Source of the DNA: Paracoccaceae bacterium
GTDB taxonomy: Bacteria > Pseudomonadota > Alphaproteobacteria > Rhodobacterales > Rhodobacteraceae
Direction: 5' to 3'
Assembly (NCBI GenBank): GCA_902543185.1
Contig: CACBXB010000011.1
Location: 1-64,000 of the forward strand
Length of the DNA stretch: 64,000 nucleotides
Below, piece by piece: positions 18,540-27,260 of the stretch; position 1 is the stretch's first letter; each line of letters starts with the position of its first letter. Under the pieces are notes generated by a model. The model was not told the origin of the DNA, did no database searches, and saw only the letters and a list, made by a program, of their open reading frames with translations. A program made the translations under genes and the position numbers.

Positions 18540-21080
18540 TTGTTTAGGCCGTTAATAAATATTATTGGATCGGTTTTTACCATCTTAACTTTGGGTGCAA
18601 TTGGAGCTGCTATTACTATCGGAGCAGTTTTTTGGATATATGGACGAGATCTTCCAAGTCATGAATCGCTATCTCAATATAAACCTCCAACAATTAGCCG
18701 AATTTACTCTGTAGAGGGGCAAATAATAGATGAGTTTGCTCGAGAGCGAAGGCTATTCACGCCAGTTGATGAAGTCCCGAGTTCAATTAAAAATGCATTT
18801 ATATCTGCGGAGGATAAAAATTTTTACTTACATCCTGGCTATGATGTCCGAGGAATAATTTCAGCTATTATTGATGCAGTTCGTTCTGGCGGACAGGTAG
18901 TAAGGGGAGCATCAACTATTACTCAACAAGTTATGAAGAACTTTTTGTTAGATGGTTCACGTCAAGCTGAGCGGAAAATTAAAGAAATAATATTAGCAAC
19001 GCGAATAGAGAACACGCTACCTAAAAGTAAAATACTTGAGCTATATTTGAATGAAATTTTCCTTGGACAGAACTCTTACGGTGTAACGGCTGCCGCCCAA
19101 ACTTATTTTAATAAAACATTGGACCAATTAGCTCCTCATGAAGCCGCGTTTCTTGCTGCCTTACCAAAAGCTCCCTCTAAATTTCATCCAGTAAGAAAAA
19201 AAGATCGCTTACTAGAGAGAAGGAATTATGTTCTCCGCGAAATGTGGCAGAATGGTTATCTCAACGAAACTGAATATAAATTGGAACTTCAAAAGCCACT
19301 AAAATCTGTTCAAAATGGTGACTTTCCCTCATTTAAATCATCTCTTCCTGCGCGTGACTATTTTACAGATGAAATTCGAAGGCAGCTAAGTAGAAATTTT
19401 GGTGAAGAAGAGTTTTTTACATCCGGAATGACAGTTAGGGCAACATTGGATCCGGAGATGCAGACTGCTGCAGCCACTGCATTGCAAAGGGCACTTGAAG
19501 CTTTTGACAGGAAACAAGGAGCTTGGAGAGGGACTGGACTGAAATTGACGGTACCTCAGTTAGATTATTGGAGAGAAGCTCTCTTTGAACTTCCTATGTC
19601 GCGCAAAATCAACTTAGATGGGCGTTGGTATCCTGCTGTTGTTCTAGGGTTCAAAGGTGATAGTGCAATCATTGGGATAGAAGGAGTTCCTGACGATCCA
19701 AGAGGGCATTATATTTCTTATAAAGATGTAACTTGGGCTCACAAAAAGACCAATGAAGAAGGCATGCAGTCCAAGGCAAAAAGGGCACAGGACATCTTGT
19801 CTTTAGGTGATGCTGTTTATGTAAGAGCACTAATTGATGAAAATAAAGAGTTTAAGAGATGGACATTGAGACAGATAAGCGAAGTTCAGGGAGCGTTCAT
19901 GGCCATGGACGTCAACACAGGCCGCGTTCTCGCTATGCAAGGTGGCTTTGATTATGACCATTCTGTTTTCAATCGCGCTACCCAAGCAGATCGTCAGCCA
20001 GGTTCAAGTTTTAAACCATTTGTTTATGCATCTGCACTTGATAGTAAGTACACGCCTGCCACCATAGTTATCGATGCACCAATCGAATTCAATACGCCGG
20101 AAGGTCTTTGGCGTCCCAAGAATGCTTCAAGTAAGTTTTATGGCCCAACGCCCCTAAGGACTGGTATAGAAAAGTCTAGAAATTTAATGACTATTAGAGT
20201 TGCGCAAGATGTTGGAATGAAAACTATAGCAGATTATGCTGAACGTTTCGGAGTTTATATGAATATGCGTCCATATTTGGCTAATTCTTTGGGTGCGGAA
20301 GAAACTACACTTTACAAGATGGTTGCTGCCTACGCCATGTTTGCTAATGGTGGCGAGCGAGTAGAACCAACGTTGGTTGATCGTATTCAAGATAGGTTTG
20401 GCAAGACAGTTTACCGACATGATCCAAGAATATGTGAGGATTGTGTGAAGGATTTTTTGCCACAGGGTTTGGGACCGAAAATCACTTCGGAAAGAGAAAG
20501 AGTTATGGATGCCGTAACGGCTTATCAACTGACTTCAATGATGGAGGGTGTTGTCACTAGAGGTACAGCATCTAGAACAGTAAAGTTACCAGTTCCAACT
20601 GCCGGAAAAACAGGAACGACTAATGAAGCTAAAGATGCATGGTTTGTGGGGTTTACCAGCAATATTGTTGCTGGTTGTTATATAGGCTATGATATACCCG
20701 CACCGCTTGGTCGAGGAACTGGTGGTGGTAGTACCTGTGGTCCGGTATTTAATGAATTTATGCTTTCAGCTATCAAGAAATATGGTGGAGGTGATTTTAA
20801 GGTGCCGGCTGGCGGAAAATTTATTAATCTCCATCGTCTTACAGGTGATCGATTAGATGAAAAAGCCGAAGGAGACTTCGTGGTTGCAGAATATTTTCGC
20901 GATGGAGAGGAACCAACATTTGGGGATGCTGTAAATGGAGGTTTTGCAATGGGAAGCAATATTGAACTTTTTTCCGAAGAGGATGAGCAACTTGTTCATA
21001 CTACAAGTTCCAGTGGTGAAATTGTAACCTTTGGTGGTGCAGCAAGCTTAGGTACTCTGACTTCTGGTGGTCTTTACTAG
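18540..21080 (+). CDS. mrcA: Penicillin-binding protein 1A
   Basis: A bifunctional peptidoglycan synthase of 846 residues. One N-terminal membrane anchor (about 10-34), then a GT51 glycosyltransferase domain with catalytic Glu in SAEDKNFY (about 91) and GASTITQQ (123-130), an OB-like insert, and a transpeptidase domain with SSFK (Ser at about 489), SRN (about 544) and KTGTT (about 688). The TTG start is supported by AAGGGA 8 nt upstream. The C-terminal tail is acidic then Gly/Ser-rich. The 97 bp before it hold only the ribosome-binding site. Confidence 0.97.
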   Translation: MFRPLINIIGSVFTILTLGAIGAAITIGAVFWIYGRDLPSHESLSQYKPPTISRIYSVEGQIIDEFARERRLFTPVDEVPSSIKNAFISAEDKNFYLHPGYDVRGIISAIIDAVRSGGQVVRGASTITQQVMKNFLLDGSRQAERKIKEIILATRIENTLPKSKILELYLNEIFLGQNSYGVTAAAQTYFNKTLDQLAPHEAAFLAALPKAPSKFHPVRKKDRLLERRNYVLREMWQNGYLNETEYKLELQKPLKSVQNGDFPSFKSSLPARDYFTDEIRRQLSRNFGEEEFFTSGMTVRATLDPEMQTAAATALQRALEAFDRKQGAWRGTGLKLTVPQLDYWREALFELPMSRKINLDGRWYPAVVLGFKGDSAIIGIEGVPDDPRGHYISYKDVTWAHKKTNEEGMQSKAKRAQDILSLGDAVYVRALIDENKEFKRWTLRQISEVQGAFMAMDVNTGRVLAMQGGFDYDHSVFNRATQADRQPGSSFKPFVYASALDSKYTPATIVIDAPIEFNTPEGLWRPKNASSKFYGPTPLRTGIEKSRNLMTIRVAQDVGMKTIADYAERFGVYMNMRPYLANSLGAEETTLYKMVAAYAMFANGGERVEPTLVDRIQDRFGKTVYRHDPRICEDCVKDFLPQGLGPKITSERERVMDAVTAYQLTSMMEGVVTRGTASRTVKLPVPTAGKTGTTNEAKDAWFVGFTSNIVAGCYIGYDIPAPLGRGTGGGSTCGPVFNEFMLSAIKKYGGGDFKVPAGGKFINLHRLTGDRLDEKAEGDFVVAEYFRDGEEPTFGDAVNGGFAMGSNIELFSEEDEQLVHTTSSSGEIVTFGGAASLGTLTSGGLY

Positions 21081-21121
21081 GAAAATTCAAAAAATATTAG
21101 TGGTAAATAAAAAGAAAAACT

Positions 21122-22249
21122 ATGAGAGCAGATATTGAAAATTTAGTTAACTCAGTTGAAAAATCTTTGGAACTACTTCGCCAAAGAATGGACTGGGATA
21201 CTGCTTCTAACCGTCTAGAAGAATTTAATGCTCGTGTGGAAGACCCCAATCTTTGGGATAAACCTGCTCAGGCTCAGAAGTTGATGAGAGAGAGACAATC
21301 ATTAGTTGACGCCATGGAGGGGCATAATCAAATTAGAGATGATCTACTCTATAATATCGAAATGATTGAACTAGGTGAACAGGAAGAAGATAGCGAAATT
21401 ATTGATGAAGCTGAAAAAGCTATAAACCTTTTAGCTAAAAATGCAGCCTCAAGAGAGCTTGAAGCGCTTTTGAATGGTGAGGCTGATGCAAACGATACGT
21501 TCCTTGAAATTCATGCGGGTGCTGGCGGTACAGAAAGTTGTGATTGGGCGGCAATGTTGGCTCGTATGTATTTAAGGTGGGCTCAAAAAACGGGATATAA
21601 TGTCGATTTGCAATCTGAAACCCCTGGGGAAGAAGTTGGCATTAAATCTGTGACTTACAAAATAAGTGGTCATAATTCCTATGGTTGGTTAAAATCGGAA
21701 AGTGGCGTTCATAGACTTGTTAGGATTTCACCTTTTGATAGTTCAGCTAAAAGGCATACTTCTTTTTGTTCAATCTGGGTTTACCCAGTAGTGGATGATA
21801 ATATTGATGTTGAGGTAAATCCAGCAGACATTCGAATAGACACTTTTCGCTCCTCTGGGGCTGGTGGACAACACGTTAACACAACTGACTCAGCCGTTAG
21901 AATAACGCATAATCCCACGGGAATTGTCGTGACAAGCTCAGAAAAATCTCAGCATCAAAATCGCGATATTGCAATGAAAGCGCTAAAATCACGGTTATAC
22001 CAACTGGAGTTAGATCGTAGAAGTGCTGAGGTTGTGGAGGCCCATGAGAATAAAGGAGATGCGGGTTGGGGCAACCAAATAAGGTCTTACGTTTTACAAC
22101 CTTATCAGATGGTCAAAGACCTTAGAACCGGACACGAAACTTCTGATACAAAAGGAGTATTAGATGGTGATCTTGACGATTTTATGGCCGCTACTTTAGC
22201 AATGAATGTTTCTGGAAAATCAAGGGCTGAGGCAAACGATAGCGATTAA
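21122..22249 (+). CDS. prfB: Peptide chain release factor 2
   Basis: Recognises UGA and UAA stop codons and triggers peptide release. The GGQ peptidyl-hydrolysis loop lies in SSGAGGQHVN, and the region ISPFDSSAKRHTSF carries the SPF stop-codon recognition tripeptide diagnostic of RF2. The gene is a single uninterrupted frame of 375 codons; the in-frame UGA and +1 frameshift site that autoregulate E. coli prfB are absent. Confidence 0.97.
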   Translation: MRADIENLVNSVEKSLELLRQRMDWDTASNRLEEFNARVEDPNLWDKPAQAQKLMRERQSLVDAMEGHNQIRDDLLYNIEMIELGEQEEDSEIIDEAEKAINLLAKNAASRELEALLNGEADANDTFLEIHAGAGGTESCDWAAMLARMYLRWAQKTGYNVDLQSETPGEEVGIKSVTYKISGHNSYGWLKSESGVHRLVRISPFDSSAKRHTSFCSIWVYPVVDDNIDVEVNPADIRIDTFRSSGAGGQHVNTTDSAVRITHNPTGIVVTSSEKSQHQNRDIAMKALKSRLYQLELDRRSAEVVEAHENKGDAGWGNQIRSYVLQPYQMVKDLRTGHETSDTKGVLDGDLDDFMAATLAMNVSGKSRAEANDSD

Positions 22250-22285
22250 ATTAAGAGCAGTGAAAATTAGATTAAAGATAACATT

Positions 22286-23659
22286 TTGACAGTTGAACGA
22301 TCAATAACAGAGAAAATTGAATTTAGGCTTGCGCAAATTCGTAAATGGAATCCTGAAGTGAATGCAATTGTTTCGATGCGGGAAGAAAATGATATTCTAG
22401 ATGAGGCTCATAATAAAGAAAAATTGCCTATTGAGGAGCAAGGTGATCTTCATGGCGAGATCATCGCAATAAAAGATTTAGCGAATGCAAAGGGGTTTAG
22501 GACAACTCAAGGCTCGCCGATTTTTGCAAATGAAATAGCCGATAATGATGACATAATTGTTGCTAGGATGCGTGAGGCTGGCGCTATTATTATCGGGAAA
22601 ACAAATACGCCAGAGCTTGGCTTGGGTAGTAATACTTTTAATCCAGTTTTTGGGACTACAAAAAACCCCTACAATTTGAGTAAATCAGCTGGAGGGTCCT
22701 CTGGCGGTGCAGCGGTTGCTTTGGCATGTGATATGGTGAAATATGCTGACGGATCTGATATGATGGGGTCTCTTCGGAACCCTGCTGCTTGGAATAATGT
22801 CTATGGGATGCGACCTACCTGGGGCTTAGTACCCAGTGAACCTAGTGATGAGTTATATTTGCACAAGTTGTCAACCAATGGACCAATGGCCAAAAATCCC
22901 CAGGATTTGGCAATTTTATTGAGGGTTATGGCTGGTAAAGACGAACGGCAACCTAATGGCGTTCCTTTTTTTGATATTGACGTTTCGTTAAAGGATCGCT
23001 CATTTAAAAATAAAAGGATAATATCTTTTATGGGTTGGGATCTTCCAGTTGAAGAAGAAATAAGAGATCTCACTGAGCAATCGTTAAAAAAATTTGAGAA
23101 ACTAGGCGCCTCAATAGAGGTTGTTGATTTACCCATGGATATGGAAAAAGTTTGGAAAGCTTGGATTACTTTGCGATCTTGGTCCGTGGCAAACTCGCTT
23201 GCAAAGGAATTTAGTGATTCAAAAAAACGAAAACTGATGAAGAAACCACTAATATGGGAAATAAAGCGAGGGCTTTCGCTCAAAAACGATGAGATAATAC
23301 AAGCTTCTAAGATCCGAAGCGAGTGGTTTAAAAAAATGGCTTCAGTACTTGCCCAATGTGATGCTGCTGTATTGCCGTCAACACAGGTACAGCCGTTTAA
23401 TATCGAAAAAGAATATCCAGAATTTATTTCCAACTACCCCATGGACACATACCATCGATGGATGCAGGTCGTAGTGCCGGTAAGTTTAATAGGGCTTCCA
23501 GCTATTAATCTTCCAGCTGGTTTTTGCAAAAATAAATTACCATTTGGCATTCAGTTAATTGGCAAACAGTTTTCTGATAATAACCTTTTAAATATAGCCG
23601 AAAATTGGCATAGCGCTACAAGTTTTCCTGAAAAATATCCGCCTATTTTTTCAAATTAA
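22286..23659 (+). CDS. Amidase-signature family hydrolase
   Basis: A 457-residue amidase-signature enzyme with the Ser-cisSer-Lys triad: Lys63 in IAIKDL, cis-Ser138/139 in AGGSSGGAA, and nucleophile Ser162 in the segment reading GSDMMGSLRNPA. The usual Gly at 160 is Met, so the oxyanion-hole stretch is unusual. It may hydrolyse small amides. It resembles GatA, but gatC and gatB are not adjacent, so a tRNA amidotransferase role is unlikely. TTG start at 22286, no strong ribosome-binding site. It stands alone between prfB and fabD. Confidence 0.88.
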   Translation: MTVERSITEKIEFRLAQIRKWNPEVNAIVSMREENDILDEAHNKEKLPIEEQGDLHGEIIAIKDLANAKGFRTTQGSPIFANEIADNDDIIVARMREAGAIIIGKTNTPELGLGSNTFNPVFGTTKNPYNLSKSAGGSSGGAAVALACDMVKYADGSDMMGSLRNPAAWNNVYGMRPTWGLVPSEPSDELYLHKLSTNGPMAKNPQDLAILLRVMAGKDERQPNGVPFFDIDVSLKDRSFKNKRIISFMGWDLPVEEEIRDLTEQSLKKFEKLGASIEVVDLPMDMEKVWKAWITLRSWSVANSLAKEFSDSKKRKLMKKPLIWEIKRGLSLKNDEIIQASKIRSEWFKKMASVLAQCDAAVLPSTQVQPFNIEKEYPEFISNYPMDTYHRWMQVVVPVSLIGLPAINLPAGFCKNKLPFGIQLIGKQFSDNNLLNIAENWHSATSFPEKYPPIFSN

Positions 23660-23717
23660 AAGGATTGCATGATTTCAACAAGACAGATATCTGCAATTTA
23701 CATGTAAGGAGTTATTC

Positions 23718-24650
23718 GTGGTTAGAGCTTTAGTATGCCCTGGACAAGGGGCTCAGAGTATAGGAATGGGCAAATTACTTGCTGACAAATATTCGTCAGC
23801 CAAAGCCCTGTTTGAGGAAGTTGACGATGCATTAGGCGAAAACCTATCTTCCCTAATATGGGAGGGTGGCATTGAAGAATTAACTCTCACCCAAAACGCT
23901 CAGCCAGCATTAATGGCGATGAGCTTAGCGGCATTAAGAGGATTAGAAAGTGAAGGTTTTGAAATTGACAACTGTGCTTACCTAGCCGGGCACTCTTTGG
24001 GTGAATATTCTGCTCTAGCGATGAGTAAAGCTATTTCTGTTTCGGATGCGGCAAGACTTCTGCGAGCTAGAGGGCTTGCTATGCAAGACGCAGTTCCCGT
24101 GGGGTTTGGAGCTATGGCTGCTATATTGGGGTTAAACTTCGCGACGGTTCAGTCTTTGACTGTCGAAGCTCAAGCAGCAGGTATTTGTCAGGCGGCAAAT
24201 GATAATGATCCTTCGCAAGTTGTTATATCTGGTGAAAAAACTGCCGTGGAGTTCGCTATTGAGCTTGCTAAGAATAGTGGTGCGAAAAGAGCTATAATGC
24301 TACCTGTTAGTGCCCCGTTTCACTGTGAGTTGATGGCTCCTGCAGCGGAAAAAATGAAGATTGAACTGGAAGCCATAAAAATTGAGCCGCCAATTGTTCC
24401 GGTTGTATCAAATGTAAGCGCTGAAGCTATTTCAGACCCCGTTGAGATAAAAAAATTATTAGTTAGTCAGGTTACTGGGTCAGTTAGATGGCGTGAATCA
24501 ATCATGTGGATGGCAAAAAATAATGTGGATGAAATCTGGGAAATTGGATCGGGTAAAGCCTTGAGTGGAATGATAAGGAGGATCGATAAAAATATAAATC
24601 TCATGACTATCTCCTCACCTGAGGATATTAGAAAAGTAAATTTTAAATGA
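23718..24650 (+). CDS. fabD: Malonyl-CoA:ACP transacylase FabD
   Basis: Transfers malonyl groups from CoA to acyl carrier protein to feed fatty-acid elongation. The N-terminal CPGQGAQ, the nucleophile motif GHSLGEYSAL, and the catalytic His in APFHCELM are visible. 310 residues, normal length. The GTG start follows AAGGAG by 6 nt. It is the first gene of fabD-fabG-acpP-fabF-mltG; fabG follows after 14 bp. Confidence 0.97.
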   Translation: MVRALVCPGQGAQSIGMGKLLADKYSSAKALFEEVDDALGENLSSLIWEGGIEELTLTQNAQPALMAMSLAALRGLESEGFEIDNCAYLAGHSLGEYSALAMSKAISVSDAARLLRARGLAMQDAVPVGFGAMAAILGLNFATVQSLTVEAQAAGICQAANDNDPSQVVISGEKTAVEFAIELAKNSGAKRAIMLPVSAPFHCELMAPAAEKMKIELEAIKIEPPIVPVVSNVSAEAISDPVEIKKLLVSQVTGSVRWRESIMWMAKNNVDEIWEIGSGKALSGMIRRIDKNINLMTISSPEDIRKVNFK

Positions 24651-24664
24651 AGAAGTTTAATTAA

Positions 24665-25402
24665 ATGTTTGATCTGAAAAATAAAAAAGTCCTAGTCACT
24701 GGTGCTTCTGGTGGGATAGGTGGGGAAATAGCTAAAACTCTTAATGATGCTGGAGCGGAGGTTGCAATTAGTGGAACCCGACTGGAGAGTTTGAAGGCTT
24801 TATCAGATACATTGGGTGGCAACACTCAAATTTTCCCATGTAATCTGAGAGATCCTAAAGAAATCGAGGGTCTTTTAAAAGATGTTGTTGAAAAGATGGG
24901 TGGTATAGATGTTTTGGTAAACAACGCGGGTATTACGCGGGATAATTTGTTCATGCGGATGTCAGATGAAGAGTGGCAGACAGTTTTAAATATTAATTTA
25001 ACGGCAACAATGAAACTTTGTAAGGGCGCTATCCGTGGTATGATGAAAAATCGTTGGGGTCGCATAATCAATATCAGCTCAGTGGTTGGATCTACAGGTA
25101 ATCCTGGGCAAGCTAATTATGCAGCTTCCAAGGCTGGAATGGTGGGGATGTCTAAGTCACTAGCTTTTGAGGTGGCAAGTCGGGGTATTACGGTTAACAT
25201 TATTGCTCCAGGGTTTATTGAAACGCCGATGACGGATAAATTAACTGAGGATCAAAAAACTAACATAATGACTCAGATCCCTGCAGGAAGAATGGGAACT
25301 GCCGCCGAAATAGCATCTGCTGTACTATATTTAGCAAGCCAAGATGCAAGTTATTTGACTGGAGCGACACTTCATATCAATGGTGGCATGGCTATGATCT
25401 AA
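24665..25402 (+). CDS. fabG: 3-oxoacyl-ACP reductase FabG
   Basis: NADPH-dependent short-chain dehydrogenase that reduces 3-oxoacyl-ACP. The Rossmann GASGGIGG motif lies near residue 12, then NNAG, catalytic Ser in NISSVVG and YxxxK in YAASKAG. 245 residues. The C-terminal GGMAMI ending is typical of FabG. It lies between fabD and acpP. Confidence 0.97.
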   Translation: MFDLKNKKVLVTGASGGIGGEIAKTLNDAGAEVAISGTRLESLKALSDTLGGNTQIFPCNLRDPKEIEGLLKDVVEKMGGIDVLVNNAGITRDNLFMRMSDEEWQTVLNINLTATMKLCKGAIRGMMKNRWGRIINISSVVGSTGNPGQANYAASKAGMVGMSKSLAFEVASRGITVNIIAPGFIETPMTDKLTEDQKTNIMTQIPAGRMGTAAEIASAVLYLASQDASYLTGATLHINGGMAMI

Positions 25403-25578
25403 AATTTAAGGATTTTATTATTTCGTAAACAAATTTGAAATTTAGCATTCTTTTTAATGCAAAACATTTGCTAATTTAAATTCTTATGTTATAGCGCTCG
25501 TGAAAAGTTAATTTGAGTTGTTTAAATAAAAAATAGCTTTCTAGCTTTAGTTAATATAACCGCCCGATAGGGCAAAAA

Positions 25579-25615
25579 CCCCGTAATATTTAGGGGTAAA
25601 TTGGGTTCAATCCCC
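25579..25615 (+). promoter_or_regulatory. Structured 5' leader of acpP
   Basis: CCCC (25579-25582) can pair with GGGG (25593-25596), or that GGGG can pair with CCCC (25612-25615): two mutually exclusive hairpins 20-56 nt upstream of the acpP start. The rest of the 232-bp gap after fabG is AT-rich. Whether the structure regulates anything is unknown. Confidence 0.35.
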
Positions 25616-25634
25616 GCAGAATGAGGAATATACG

Positions 25635-25868
25635 ATGAGCGATACCGCAGACCGAGTTAAAAAAATTGTTGTAGAACATTTAGGCGTTGATGAAGATAAA
25701 GTTGTTGATAATGCATCGTTTATTGACGATTTAGGTGCCGATAGCTTGGATACGGTTGAGTTAGTAATGGCATTTGAAGAAGAGTTTGGCATCGAAATAC
25801 CAGATGATGCTGCGGAAAATATTCAAACTTTCGGAGATGCTGTTAAGTTCATCGGAGAAGCTGCTTAG
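25635..25868 (+). CDS. acpP: Acyl carrier protein
   Basis: A 77-residue, strongly acidic four-helix protein carrying growing acyl chains on a phosphopantetheine arm. The attachment Ser lies in [15 protein letters not shown] precedes the ATG by 8 nt. A clear intrinsic terminator follows, and a long structured leader precedes, so acpP can be expressed separately from fabG and fabF, as expected for a very abundant protein. Confidence 0.99.
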   Translation: MSDTADRVKKIVVEHLGVDEDKVVDNASFIDDLGADSLDTVELVMAFEEEFGIEIPDDAAENIQTFGDAVKFIGEAA

Positions 25869-25890
25869 TTAAAGCCTTTGCTGATTAGAG

Positions 25891-25914
25891 CCCTCGCAAA
25901 CGCGAGGGTTTTTT
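25891..25914 (+). terminator. Intrinsic terminator after acpP
   Basis: CCCTCGC (25891-25897), loop AAAC, GCGAGGG (25902-25908), then six T: a textbook rho-independent terminator 22 bp after the acpP stop. AGAGCCCTC at 25887-25895 is also perfectly complementary to GAGGGCTCT at 25952-25960, so an alternative pairing exists if transcription passes the hairpin. Confidence 0.93.
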
Positions 25915-26002
25915 ATTTGCTTCGTGATAGGAGCCCACAAGACTTGCCCTAGAGGGCTCTTACACGCTATTAGCAAATAAAGCGGTCTAAAATGAGTAAA
26001 AC

Positions 26003-27259
26003 ATGCGTAGAGTAGTGATTACGGGATTAGGGTTGATATCGCCTCTGGCCAGTGGCGTCGAGGAAACTTGGTCACGTATTCTTAATGGAGACTCTGGTGC
26101 AGGTTTAATAACGCGTTTTAACGCTGACCGGGTTGCAACAAAGTATGCATGTGAAGTGCCCCACGGAGACGGCCAGAATGGAACATTCAATGCCGATGAT
26201 TGGATGGAGCCAAAGGAAAGAAGAAAAGTAGACGACTTTATCTTGTATGGTATTGCTGCTTCTGAAATGGCCATAAAGGATGCTAATTGGAAGCCTACGG
26301 AAGAGGCCAGCTTACTTCGCACAGGTGTAATGATTGGCTCAGGTATTGGCGGTTTGAATTCTATAGCGGAAACCGCAGTAATGATTAATGAGCGTGGACC
26401 TAGAAGGATTTCACCATTTTTTATACCGGGTGCATTAATTAATTTGATATCTGGGCAGGTTAGTATTCGATTTGGCTTCAAAGGCCCTAATCATTCAGTT
26501 GTAACTGCCTGTTCAACTGGAGCACATGCAATCGGTGATGCGGCCAGGCTTATTGGTGCTAATGATGCTGATGTAATGATAGCAGGTGGAGCTGAGGCTG
26601 CCATCTCCGAAATAGGAATTGGTGGGTTTAACGCCTGTAAAGCACTATCAACCAAAAGAGCTGATGATCCCACGAAGGCGTCTCGCCCGTATGATATAGA
26701 TCGTGATGGATTTGTAATGGGTGAGGGGGCTGGTATTGTTGTTTTGGAAGAGTATGAGCATGCAAAAAGTCGAGGAGCTAAAATATACGCTGAAGTTGTC
26801 GGATATGGGTTATCGGGAGATGCTTATCATATAACCGCGCCTTCTGAAGATGGCGAAGGTGGACAAAGATCTATGCTTGCTGCATTAAAAAAAGCCGGTA
26901 TCGAACCTGGTCAGTTAGATTACATAAACGCGCATGGTACTTCAACCATGGCGGACGTTATCGAATTAGCAGCAGTTGAGCGAATGATGGGAGATAAGTC
27001 TGGGCAATTAACGATGTCATCTACTAAGTCATCAACTGGTCACTTACTGGGTGCAGCGGGAGCAATAGAGGCTATTTTTACTATTTTGGCAATTCGTGAT
27101 CAGGTCGCACCACCAACAATCAATTTAGATAATCCTGCAACAGAAACACAAATCGATTTGGCTCCAAATCAAAAAGTATCAAGAGAAGTAAACTACGCTA
27201 TGTCTAACTCCTTTGGTTTTGGGGGAACGAACGCCAGTTTGCTTTTGGCGAAAGTATAA
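26003..27259 (+). CDS. fabF: 3-oxoacyl-ACP synthase II FabF
   Basis: Condenses acyl-ACP with malonyl-ACP in fatty-acid elongation. The Cys-His-His triad is visible: Cys in TACSTGAHAIGD, His in NAHGTST, His in STGHLLGAAG. 418 residues. The C-terminal FGFGGTNASL is diagnostic. mltG begins 1 bp after the stop. Confidence 0.97.
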   Translation: MRRVVITGLGLISPLASGVEETWSRILNGDSGAGLITRFNADRVATKYACEVPHGDGQNGTFNADDWMEPKERRKVDDFILYGIAASEMAIKDANWKPTEEASLLRTGVMIGSGIGGLNSIAETAVMINERGPRRISPFFIPGALINLISGQVSIRFGFKGPNHSVVTACSTGAHAIGDAARLIGANDADVMIAGGAEAAISEIGIGGFNACKALSTKRADDPTKASRPYDIDRDGFVMGEGAGIVVLEEYEHAKSRGAKIYAEVVGYGLSGDAYHITAPSEDGEGGQRSMLAALKKAGIEPGQLDYINAHGTSTMADVIELAAVERMMGDKSGQLTMSSTKSSTGHLLGAAGAIEAIFTILAIRDQVAPPTINLDNPATETQIDLAPNQKVSREVNYAMSNSFGFGGTNASLLLAKV

Positions 27260-27260
27260 A

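Noticed and set aside
25560-25634. A small RNA gene upstream of acpP
   Set aside because: The structured part runs into the acpP ribosome-binding site without its own terminator; a 5' leader is simpler.
27213-27260. A longer MltG start inside fabF
   Set aside because: The ATG at 27261 immediately after the fabF stop gives the expected N-terminal membrane segment; the extra residues are not signal-like.
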